Origin: Engraulis encrasicolus
Lineage: Eukaryota > Chordata > Actinopteri > Clupeiformes > Engraulidae
Reading direction: 5' to 3'
Length of the DNA: 64,000 nt
NCBI RefSeq assembly: GCF_034702125.1
Contig: NC_085861.1
Span: 57,810,350 to 57,874,349 of the forward strand
The position numbers were made by a program, and so were the translations under genes. Positions within the stretch are counted from its first letter, which is position 1, and the number at the start of each line of letters is the position of its first letter. The notes below the pieces were generated by a model. The model was given only the letters and a program-made list of their open reading frames with translations. It was not told the origin of the DNA and made no database searches. Below are positions 23,594 through 35,500 of this stretch, in pieces.

Positions 23594-26500
23594 GTAAGAC
23601 GCACATTAAAACAACATTACACCATTTGTGGAAATATACAGTGTTGCTCTTCTATAATTCATTTTGAAAAGTTAAACATTTTAAGACCCCTATTACATAG
23701 ACAGGATAGATAGAGACAGGAAATAAATGGGGGGCATAATACAGCCGCGGAAAAAAAATTATAGACATTTTTGTAATGTTCCCTCTATAGGCATGTGTTT
23801 AAGTAAAATGAACATTGGTGTTTCATTTTGTAAACTACTGACAGCATGTACTCCGAATTTTGAATGAAAATATTGTCCTTTAGAGCATACAGCGCCGCCC
23901 ATTAGTATTGGCACCCCTTAATTTTATTTACAAAATGTGCAATATATCCAGAAATAAATGGAAATGTAAACAACTTTTACCAACAGGATCTTTTAATTGA
24001 AGGTCCAAAGATATTTAGAATAGCAAAGTATTTTTTCCAATTGCATTTTGTAATTTCAAGCAAAAACATGAAAAATGGCATGTCCATGAATATTGGCACC
24101 CCTCCTTAAAGGGGCATTCCGCCGGTTGAGACATGAATATGTATTGAAAGTAGGGATGCAAATTATCGATTAATTCATTAATCATTAGTTGATAACCGTA
24201 TCGATCGACTTACGATTAATTGATAAGTGGAGTTTTCCCCCCGAAATGTCAATGTTTCTTTAAAAAAAAACTACTCAATCTAAAAAATCTTATAAAAAAT
24301 TGAGATAAAATACCACATTCAAATTAATTCTATATCAATTCTTTAATCCAAAAGTGATATAAATATTCCCACTCTTCACACCCCTCTTCACACACACTCT
24401 TCACATGCCCATTTCACCTGGGTCTCTTGTCAGTTGAATTGTCGATTAATTGCGATTAATGTTTTTCAATCGATTAATGCATTGATTGACTAAAGTCGAT
24501 TAATCGTTTGCATCCCTAATTGAAAGTGGGTCATATATGTAGTAGAATAGTAGCATACATTTCTAATTTGGTGCCTTCTTGGCCGAGTAAAGGCAGAAAA
24601 TGTCTTTTTAGTGCTTGTGGATTTGTGACCACAATCCCCATGATGCATTGCAATGCTCAAGTTCCACAGGCCACACCCAGGCCACACGCTGCCAGTGACT
24701 TACTGGAGCCTCAATGCCAGTGATTTCAAAAGCACCGGCACACTGATCTTTGATAGGTCTGTTAGCGCATTAGGTCCAACCCCCTATGGGCGGGGTTGAA
24801 AGGGTGAGAAAAAGGCTTGTAGTCTCAACAGAAATCCACCTCTCTTACACTTCCTCCTACAATGATGCAAAATGACGATTTTGACATCATTGTAGGAGGA
24901 AGTGTTAAGAGGTGAATACGAATTTCTCCTGTCTCAGGGGGAATTGAGATAGTGTTGCATGACCATTCAAAAGTATGACTGGGTGTCTAGCAGGCCCGTT
25001 TCTAGGATTTTGGGGGCCCTAGGCAAAGGGGTTGTCGGGGCCCTAGGTTTTTGTTTTTGTAAGGGGGGGGGGGGGGGGGGGGTGGGCACCTGACAGGGTA
25101 GCCACGGCGCCAGAACTTCTGTTTCGGGTTTCGGAGGGGCCAGACAATTTTTGGATGGCACTTCAGTCATTGTCACATAGCCTACCATTACAACACAATG
25201 TCACAGAAACCATAGAAATCTAATGGAACAAACAAGAAGTCACCTTATAGACAGTGTTGTGGCAGGGCAACACATGCATGAAGGGCAATGAATGCATAAA
25301 GAGCAAGCATACATCAGCATTTCCTGTGAGGAAATGCAATCTAGTATGATAACTAGTCCCTACAGTTCATTTTATGAAACTTTATGAAGAAAGACCTGGG
25401 CAAATATAGCCTATTCCATTCAGTAGGCTCCGCTCATGAAGTAGGCTAATTGAATGTTCAGTTTTAAAATCTAACCAAGGGTGCTCCATTTGTGCAAAAC
25501 CAACTATTGACTCATAAAACAATAGGCCTAGTCCAGAAACTCAAGGCTGAAAAACGAATGCGCAGCACAGTGGGGGGTTTGGGGGGATGTGATATTGGTA
25601 GCAAGAATTCTAACCAAGCCAGGGGGGGTCTCCCCGACGAGATTTTTTTTCGTATTGCATCCACCACGCATTTGAAAATACAATCCAAAGTTGTTAGTAA
25701 TACCGCAGCACACACAAATAGGCTACTGTAGCGACCCAGGATCACTGAACAACCACCTGCGTTACTCCGTGGTTGACAGCTGTGTCAATTATAGGGGACC
25801 AATACCCCGGTGCCCTTACCTTGAGTTGTCTTGACCGCAGAATGTATCCCAACCTCTCACTGTAATCCACAAGTTTCCAGAATCATGGTCCCAAATTCCA
25901 ATGTGTACTAATCCATATAAAAGCAAGAAAGTGGGCTACAATGTAGGCTAGCTATCCCAGCGCACTTGTGTGACTCGTGTTATCCGAAATATTGGTCATA
26001 TGCATATGCATATGCACATTGTTCATTCGTTTCTTCTTGCGTTTGTCCACATTCAAAACAGTTCCGTGTTGCGTTATGCGTTATGCAGATGCGTTATGGA
26101 ACAATCAACGTTTGCCCAGTGCTTGTTACAGCACATGGATAATCCTTCACGGATGTTTTTGAAAACATAACACTGTCGCCTAAATGAAGCATCTCGCTGT
26201 CTGTGCGATGTCAACTGGCCTGGGACAGTTTGGTTGCAGTACAGAGAGTAGCCTAATATGTCGCCTTCAAGATTAACTTTTATTTTAAAAGCAACTGTCT
26301 TGAGCCAAAAATGTAATATAAACTGGCGTCTGCGCAACATCCAGTGAGAGATTATGTAGCTTCATCTTCAGTTTGTATTTGCGCTGAATTTGACGGTTGA
26401 ACAAATTGGAAGGGGGGCCCCCTCGAGATAGGGGTACTTTGACTACATTTGTCGTTGCACCTTTTGGCAATTGACATTTTCACGTCGCTGTCGCTGATGC

Positions 26501-29500
26501 AAACCTATTGGAAGGGGGGCCCCCTCGAGCAGGGGGCATTAGGGAGGCGCTGTTGCTTCCCTCGCAGCAGAGCCCTTCATAAAGTTGGCATTGCCTTATT
26601 ATAAAGCTATTTCAAATCGTCGTTGCTGTTGGGTCCATAACCTGTCGTCCTTGGGGGCCCCACCTACTCGGGGGCCCTAGGCAACTGCCTACATTGCGTA
26701 CCTTAACGCAACGGGCCTGGTGTCTAGCAATGGAAAGCCTAATGCAAATGGGTGGATTGTCCCTTTAACGAATTGGTCCCACACCATTAGACAGCAAAAG
26801 CAGCCTCCAAAGGTTTTGGAATTCGTCTAAGAGCTTCTTGCACTTCACTAGTGGCATTTTGAATTGTGTATTTGGATGTCTGCTTTGGGTTTTTGTCTTG
26901 CTGGAGTGAACATGATTAGGGGTCGACCGATACAGGTTTTTTAATGGCCGATGCGATACCGATATTTTTTCCATCACCCTTGGCCGATACCCGATTTCCG
27001 AAACCCGATACGGCCGAGGCCAATATTGTTAAAGAAATGTTAAAAATGACAAAAATCAGTACTTTAAAAAAAATCCTATCCCATCACCTTTTCATCACAC
27101 CATAACATGAATAACATGAAAATAACTGTCATGTACAAAGCACATTGAACAACTAGTTTTTCAAGTTTTTCATTATAGTCTAGTCATTATAGGGGGTCCA
27201 CGCGCACCCCCCGTAATTGTTGTTGACACCCATTTTTTTAGAATCCTTAATATGTCTAGTTAACAATAAAAGATGTTAACATTGCTGCAAATTGTCCCAT
27301 GACTGTTTTTCAGAGGTCATCTTGGAAACTGTTCAATAGCGATTTGTTCAATTCTGACATTCGACTATTCTCATAACTTTTGAACCAGACATGGTACAAA
27401 GACAAATGAGAGCACTTTTCCACATAATTCCAGCAAGGGGAATTGGTTGGAAACGTCATTAGGTTCGTACAAACATGTTTAGACTACTTTGTAGGACAAA
27501 AATGACTAAAGGACCAGAAAAGGACTAAAAATGACTAAAATCAATCAAATGTTCTATACATTCGGGCATTAACTAGGTTTTGAAAAATAGTGCAAAGATG
27601 ACAGAAATTGCAAGCATTTATGACTAAATACATTCATTGACTTCAGGTGACTACAATACATATTGTCATTAACATGAAAACATCCCTGCAACCTTTTAGG
27701 GCTATGCTTAGTCATGGTTGATGCAAAAAGCACAAAATAATAGCAATCATGAGAGGGGGAGGGGTGACGCGGGTCTGCCAGCAGAGCTGCCCGTCTGTAG
27801 TAAAAATCTAGGGGTGGGCGTATCGGCCAAAACCGCATGCGTATCGGCCGATACCAATACACTTAATAAACGCAAATATAAGCCCGATATATCGTCCGGC
27901 CGATATATTGGTCGACCCTTAAACATGATCTTCACCTCAAACCAAGTGTTCTTGCACATGGTTACACATTTTCCTGTAAATGATGATACCTGTGATGCCT
28001 GTCATGATACATGTGATATGGTCAAAGCCTCCAATACCTAATGCATCAATGGGGTGCCATAACATTATAGATCTGACACCATGCTTGATTTTTGGTAGGG
28101 TGTCCTTTTCCTCAAAGACTTTCTTCCAGAATATGCAAACATGCTGTTTGTGTGCATCACTGAAAAGCTGTACTATTGCTTCATCTGACCTTAGAACATT
28201 CATATAAGATAATGTGCTTTCCCTGTATTCTCTTATACAGACTTCAGGTGTTCCCTTTTATGACTTTCATGAAGCAATGTGGTCTGCCTTTGCCTCCAAC
28301 CAAAAAACAATACTTTGTGTAGTGTTTAACTTGTGATGCTTATTGAAAAAAACTTCCCAAAACAATTCAAAGTTGACCTTCAGGTCTGTAGATGTTAGAC
28401 CCTATGTTTTGTCATTATTTGCACCGACTTCTACAGACTTCTATCATAATTGCTTCCCTTAACCCCACATCCAAGGATAACAGCTCCCTGTTTTCTGAAT
28501 AACACAACACAGTGTTGGAAATGGTATACTAAGGTCTTTTGAGATGACCTTTTATTATTTTGAGGTCTTGTTTTTGCAAATAATTGTATTTATGGTGTCC
28601 TAAGGCAGCCCCTCTGTCTTTACGTTTGTCAAAGACGCACAAGATGTAACAGGTGGCTATTTAAAATACAAATATAAAAAAATCCTTGCCTAGTTTATGT
28701 CCTATGGGCAAAAGCAATTTGTCAAAGGTGATTCCCATTTGTTATCTACCATATTTGAGTCAAATTAGGTTTCCACAATGTTACCCAGTAAAGAGTGCCA
28801 ATACCAGTGATTCCAGGAGCCTTACCTTCTTCATTTTTCCCTCTCGTAGTTTAAGCTTAGTATTCATTGCTGTTGATCATTTTTACATTTAGTATAAACC
28901 ACAAGCTATCTATAGAAAAATCATGGTTGACCTTATTATTTGTTGTCTGGAGATATGTCCCATAATGTGCTTAACCCTCTTGGTGCCAGAGGTTTTTGCC
29001 CAAAACGGATGATTTTGACATGTCATATTCAAAAGGCTGTGGCTTGACGTAGGTAATAGATAGAGCCTGACAAATTAATGAGACAAATATTGAGGATGAC
29101 CCAAAGTTTATTTTAGGAGTAAATTATCCCATCCAATTTGCATATTATGACGTCATATGGTGTCGGCCATTTTGACTTTATAATGAGTTATTGCATATTT
29201 ATGCATATGCCCATGTCATTCTGATGCACCAAACCCCAGCTGGTATCACAATTTTCTGTTGCTAATAGACTCAGTCAGGTCGCAATTTGACATAATTATT
29301 ACTATTATTATATTATTAGAATAGCATTGCTATTTATTTAGACCTACAGACGGCACAAACAGTGTCGAGTAGCGTGAACTGCGGTTCCAATTTGCACCGA
29401 GTAGAATGGGCACGAGACCTGTGTCTCAGGCGCCTATACTTCTCACTCAACATCCCCCGCTGTTGGCAGGAATATGCACACTTTGTCTTCATTTACTTTT

Positions 29501-32500
29501 CTACTTAGTATACAAGCTCTTCTACAAACATCCCGACCCCTGTCACCCTCCAGGTGTTGACTATTGAGTCTGTAAAAAGGCAAATTACGACGCGTTTCCT
29601 CATCCCCCACTGCAATGAACGTCGCCAGCATAGCGACAGTATACAAAGCAGCACGAAATATTTACCTTGCGTCTTGATCGGAAAAACCTTCCCTTCCTCA
29701 TTATATAAGTCTCCTGCAGAAACAAACACTTCTATTGTGTACTTACAAGTGAATGAATGAAGGGTTTTCCTGTTACAGTCCCCATGATCAACAAATAGGC
29801 TATCGATAGTCTCCCTCCAAGATGGGAAGTTCTACTGCGGCAGAAAATACACTCCTGTTTGCATATTACCTCATTTAGGGGCAAAATATATGATGAATAC
29901 ATATGTACAACCATGAAAAGTTACCATTTGAATGCATTTGGTCGTTTATTCAGTAGAATTATCCACGTAATGTCACTGCAGGGTTGCTTCCGTCTTTCGC
30001 GTTGTTTCACAGGGGAGGAGTTACTTCCGCAATGAACGCAGTTTGTAGTTTTGTAGTTTTCTTAAACAAAATACCATATAAGGCGTCCCAATGTGTTTAG
30101 AACTGAAGTAAAACATGTCTGCCACCTATAGAGGTGGAAGTTGAACTACATTTGATATCCTATTCGAAAAAAACAACCGTTTTATACAATACGGCATCTC
30201 GTCGACGAAAGTCGCCTGTGGCGCCCAGAGGGTTAAGCTTCAAGGGTGCCAATAGTAACTGGCGGCACTGTAGTTGCAGAAAGTTACAAATGGTCAAAAT
30301 AATACAAAAGATGCAATGTTTTCATTCCTTAAAACAAGATGATATTCTTTTTAAAACGACGTAGTAGTAATGTTTTAACTTAGGAAGAGTGTAGAAATCA
30401 ATATTTGTTGGAAAAAGTCCACTTTTTAAATTAACAGCTTTTATGCTTTGGTATGCTCTCTATCAGTCTTTCACATTGCTCTTGGATGGATCTTTGTCAT
30501 TTTCTTCAAATAAAAGCTATAAACGACAATATTTTCATTCGAAATTCAGAGGATATCTTGTCAGTAGTTTATAGAATGAAACAGCAATGTTCATTTTACT
30601 AAAATTGTTATATACAGGCTCCTTTACGCAGCTACACTTCATTTAAGGATGAAGGACACGGGAGGCATGAAGTCGTGCTCACTCTTTGTATTGTAAACCC
30701 CGGAATGAGCATACACAATGTACACAGGGGGAATGGAGCGGTAGTAGAGCAGATTGAACAAGGCCTTTTTCAAGAGAATCGTTCACTTTGGTATAAAAGC
30801 ATGACATTTGGCACAGATACTCTCTAAGGGTCACTTTTTGGAAAAAAAGCGCTGGCCATGCAAAAATTCAATATGGTGGCCATTTTTCAAGATGGCCACC
30901 ACTGCTACTGAATGGTTAGTGTAAAACCCATTAACTTTGGTTTAAAAACATGACATTTGGCTGAAATACTCTCTAAGGGTCACTTTTTAGTAAAAAGCAG
31001 TGGCCACTAGTGATGCGCGGGTGGGTGTTATTTCAACACCCGCCCCAACCCAACCCATTAAATATTTCCACCCGCCCCGCCCGGCCCGTGAGAGATTTCA
31101 AAGCAACCCGCCCGACCCGCCCAATATGACCCGCAAAAAATAAAAATGATAAAAATGAAATAAAAAACACGTCCTGTACAGATGGCTAATTTTAAGTCAA
31201 CCTAAAGGAGAAGGGTTTGCACTTAACATATAGGTCGCGTTAACCGACAAATGTCCGTCATTGACGGATTCTTTTGATGGATGACGGAAAATTCTGAAGC
31301 CTGTCCGGATTATATTTAGGGTGATCAGCCTGATCTCCAAAACTTCCGTGCTCCTGGACACGGATGTTAAACATTCCCTCACCTTAACCGGTCATTAAAG
31401 ACATATTTTTGAGAAATACCTTTTCCAGTTGGTTGATAGGCTATCAAATTCATATAATGAATGAAAGAATACTAGCTGTGCTCAGACCAAAACAATCCCT
31501 AACCCTAACCTGTCAGTAAGAAATGTTTTTTTTCAGAAAAAATATTTGACTGAGGTCAAAGACTGTGAAAACATAGAGCTGTGGGAGTACAAAGAGAGCA
31601 CTTCTGTGTGTCCATCACGGAAAACAATTCCGTGTCCAGGAGCACGGAAAACAATTCTGTGTCCAGGAGCACGGAATTTTGGCAAAATCCGTGCTCCTGG
31701 ACACGGATTTCGTGTCCTTAACATCCGTGTCCAGGAGCACGGAATTTTTGGAGATCATGTTGGGGTGATAATAAATGAATCACAAGTTTAAGTAATCCCC
31801 ATATCGAGTAGAGCAAATGTGCATTTCAATTAGGCATAGTTATCATCAGTGCAGATATTTCTGGCTTCTATCGTTCGCCTTTCTCCCTTTCTCCCTGCTT
31901 GTCATGCCATGCGCAGCAGCTGGGCTGTGGGGCTGGCTGTGCCTGACCGTGCGCCTCGGCACTTGCTCCAAATAATGAATTAAAATAAGATGTTGCTTGC
32001 CACCACACATTCATGTGTTACTTCGATTAATTTTAGATTCAGAACTATTTTTAGATCTAGATCAACTGCATTTACTGACTATCTGATTGCCAATGACAAA
32101 GTTGTCCCTCTATCGCCTTTCATAAAAGCATAGTTTTATAGTTCTATCGCTATAGCATCAGACGTCACTTAACTCCTCGCTTGAAACATACAATTAAAAG
32201 TATGCGAATAGCATGTTTGCTATCCTGTTATTGTCTCCCTCCCTCCCTCCCCCCTCCTCTGCTTCGCTGCTCCTTTATAAACTTGAGCTTTGAGTCTGTC
32301 TGATGGCTAACCGCAGAATGGATACACCCCCATCATTCTCATTGGATGTAGATAGAAGTTAAATTAAATTAAATTTAATTCCTTTCTGCATCAGTTATCA
32401 ATAGAATTGGCGGCGAAATCTAGTGTGACCGTGCAGCTCTGTCATGATCAATGGTTTTATTTGCTTTTTTTAATGTACCATCACTCCAAATCCAAATAGA

Positions 32501-35500
32501 AGTCAAGACTATCAATGGCATTCTCAAAAGATGGCTATAGCCTAACCCTGACATATTCTTCTAATGCAATGTTTAATGTGACACTACAGGCCAAACCAGA
32601 CAGAACTATGCATTTTAGGAGGTACAGTGGATATGCATATCGCCCCCCTCACTCTACCGAACTGAGTGCACGCTCGCTTGAAGCTTGGTAGTAGCGCAAA
32701 TCACAGACAACATCGCGCTCTTGCCAACATCTAAAGAAGGGTCAAAACCTTACAGTGAGCCCTCCAAAACCCAATGACGTCCTCGTAACATTCCTCGAGA
32801 CTGTGTGACTGTATTCGCGCTTCATCTGACATATCCAAACCGTGCGCCTGTAGCCTACAAGCCCTTATGCAACCTGCATAAAGCCCTTCCGGAACAAAAG
32901 TAAATGTGTAAATCCATGCAGCAGAATACAAAGTCATGCACTAATTTAAACTTTGCATGGAGTTGCGTCGTGCCTTTTAGGAGCGATGACCTTAAGAATT
33001 GACCTGCATAAGCGGTTGGGAGACCCAGGTAGCCTATGGATGTCTGTAACAGATAACCTGTTTGTCCATCATTGGCCTATTTGTACAGTGCCTCACAACT
33101 AAAACACATGACAGAGTCTGCAACGGTGTCACAGGACGCCTTGACCAAAATATAGGCTACAAATCTTGCTCTTTCGGTCGGCTTTCCGTAGGCTACAACC
33201 ATTTGCATCTGAACACTGCTGCGTTAACACAGCGAAAACATTTTGGAGCAACACCCTAAAACAATGCTTACTTCAAGACGGTAACGTTTGCAAGCCTGAG
33301 TAGATTAGATATCGCGTTTCATGCATTTAATCAGACATCAGCGCATTGGCACAGGATTAGAACTAGTTGGTAAACTGGAATTTCTCCGTACTGCTTAACA
33401 GGTGGTAAAACTCTCTGCAAAGTTTACAGATATCGCTGCTATCTTTACTGATATGGCGCGTTCAGACTCGGTCATTATTGCTTTACCACAAGTTTCCTAA
33501 CTAGTCTTGTCCGAGTAGGGCTTTAGAGAGAGGGGTGGAGAGAGAGGGAGCGCGAGAGAGACCGAGTGCTCCGTGTGCTTGGGTGTGTGTGTGTGTGTGT
33601 GAGCAAGAGGGAGGGAGAGAGATTCCTTTAAACTCACATATGTTGGTTAAGATTATGCAGGCGAGGAAGCAGCACATCCAAAACTTTAAGCATATGTTGA
33701 AAACCTCTCTTCTCTGCCGAATAAATTGGAAGCATATCCGTAGTAGGTAGTTCTAGGCTAATTGCATCCGTGATTGCTTTCCACCTTGCTCCACTCTTGT
33801 GGTAGGGGTAGAGTAGTTTGTTTAGCATTTTCTCTGCGAGATGTTTTCGTTTCAAATATTGAAACATGCCTGAAGTCCGGCTGCTACGACGTACAGCTTA
33901 GGCCTATGTTACGACAACACTGTCATTCACAATTTACAAAGTGGTATTGTTTGGTATTCATCATTGGCAAAACGATAGGAGGTAGTGTCACCTTTTTTGA
34001 ACAGGAGCATGTATTCCTCACCCGTTTCACTATATTTCTGTCAAACCATTTCACTCACCACGTTTGTTTGTGCATGTAATGGGGGAGGACACAGAGAATA
34101 CACTAGGTAGACCTACGTCTTTGCCAAGTGGCGAACGTAATGCAATGCGTGCGCTGTGCGCTTGAATACATACACTGACAGATGATTGAAAAAAATCGTA
34201 TAACACGATTTCTCAAAAAACAAATCGATTTGACGTTCAAATTTTAAAATCACATCGATTTTTTTGCCCAGGCCTAGTGCCAATCTTGACAAATTACTGC
34301 CATATTGAATTTCTGTATGGCCACTGTGCCTTTTAACAAAAGTGTCCCTCAGAGAGTATTTACCGTAAATCCTCTAATTGTGGCCTGTATTCCATTACTG
34401 GCCGGGATTCTAATATTGGCCGGTCTCGCGGTCGGCGGAGGTAAATTGGGGCCGGTCTCTTGTACAGGCCGGGTCTAAAAATAGAATCAATGATTTATTT
34501 TCCGTTTACCGGATATCTCACGTTGTTCTCAAAATCCACAACTGTAGGCCTAATCATTAAGGTGGTCAACATAAGACATATGCACTCCGAAAAATGACTC
34601 ATTTGCTACTATAAAACAAACGGTGCACACGCCAAAGACTAGTTATTACATGTGAGCAGTGTGTTAATATCAGCTGTGTGAGAGCGACCGCTTCGCAGCT
34701 TCTCTCTAGCTTTCCTGCAGACGCGTGGGTAACCTATGGCAACAACACGAGCCCAGAATACAGCCAGAGGCAGGGGGAGCGCGCCCATACAGAAAGAGTG
34801 TTTGCCTTGTTTGCAAAGTTGTGAGAGCCCTCCTCGTAAATGCATTCGGCGGTCAAACTTTTACTATGCGTTGCCAGTGGAGTGAAAATGTAAGGCACGC
34901 TACAGTATTAGACAATATGGCCACTTCGCTTAACCTTCATATTTCAGTAACGTACGCTTCACACATAGAGATTGCTTCAGGCTACGGACCGGAGACAGAA
35001 ATTGAATGTATATTTCCCCGACATTAGGCTGCAGCAAGAAACAGTTTCTTCCGAAGTCTGGGGTAAAATAGGGAGTGAAACAGCCGCAGATATTGGAATA
35101 CGACCGTCAATGTCAATGTTGTTGCCGCATCTCGTGTCCATAAACTCAAGGCGAGAATGGGAGGAAAGACAAACAGATGGAAGGGACACACGCCTCGTGA
35201 GTAAAATCAAAGAGGCTTGAGACAAGAGGGCTTACTCACGTCATAACAGCGTAGTAGGAAATGATGGCGAGGGGAGTACGGAAATGTTATTCACTGTGGA
35301 ACAGGTCATAGGACAGGGTGAATGTCTGTCAGCTGTCCTTAATTACCCCCAGCAATTACTGCTGACCAACAGCTGCCGTTACTTGGCCACAAATTATCCA
35401 TCATGGTGTCGCCCCCACTGACCATGTGCAAGGGAGTACGAAAATGGCATCCATCGCACCCACTGACCAATGACCATGCACAAGGGAGTTAATTTTCCAT

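Larger units (their letters stand above)
24110..26764. mobile_element. TTAA-flanked element inside Tc1 family C
   Basis: TTAA lies at 24106-24109 and 26765-26768. The ends are AGGGGCATTCCGCCGG and GGGTGGATTGTCCCT, an imperfect inverted pair. The target and the AGG start are shared with several palindromic MITEs in the window. Assignment to a piggyBac or Kolobok relative is open. A 48-bp inverted pair (about 24836-24915, CACTTCCTCCTACAATGATG and its inverse) lies inside. It hosts two hAT elements. Confidence 0.65.
23890..30270 (-). mobile_element. Tc1-like element, family C, carrying five later insertions
   Basis: Ends are CAGCGCCGCCCATTAGTATT on the left and the inverse (GGTGCCAATAGTAACTGGCG, then GCACTG) on the right. 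TA flanks lie at 23888-23889 and 30271-30272. Without the nested elements about 1.44 kb remains (23890-24105, 26769-26908, 27930-28970, 30237-30270), the expected Tc1 length. Minus-strand 27937-28203 reads [20 protein letters not shown], then [16 protein letters not shown], a decayed Tc1 catalytic domain. It lies in msh5 coding intron 1, antisense to the gene. Confidence 0.85.

Noticed and set aside
29443..29914. Short ORFs inside the piggyBac-like MITE
   Set aside because: No piggyBac transposase motif; overlapping in several frames.
31011..34275. One complete hAT element from GATGCGCGGGT to TTTTTGCCCAGGCCTA
   Set aside because: The two ends belong to different hAT end types and the flanks do not give a matching 8-bp duplication.
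34639..35225. Short ORFs on both strands inside the TA-flanked element
   Set aside because: Fully overlapping frames on both strands, no motif and no splice pairing.
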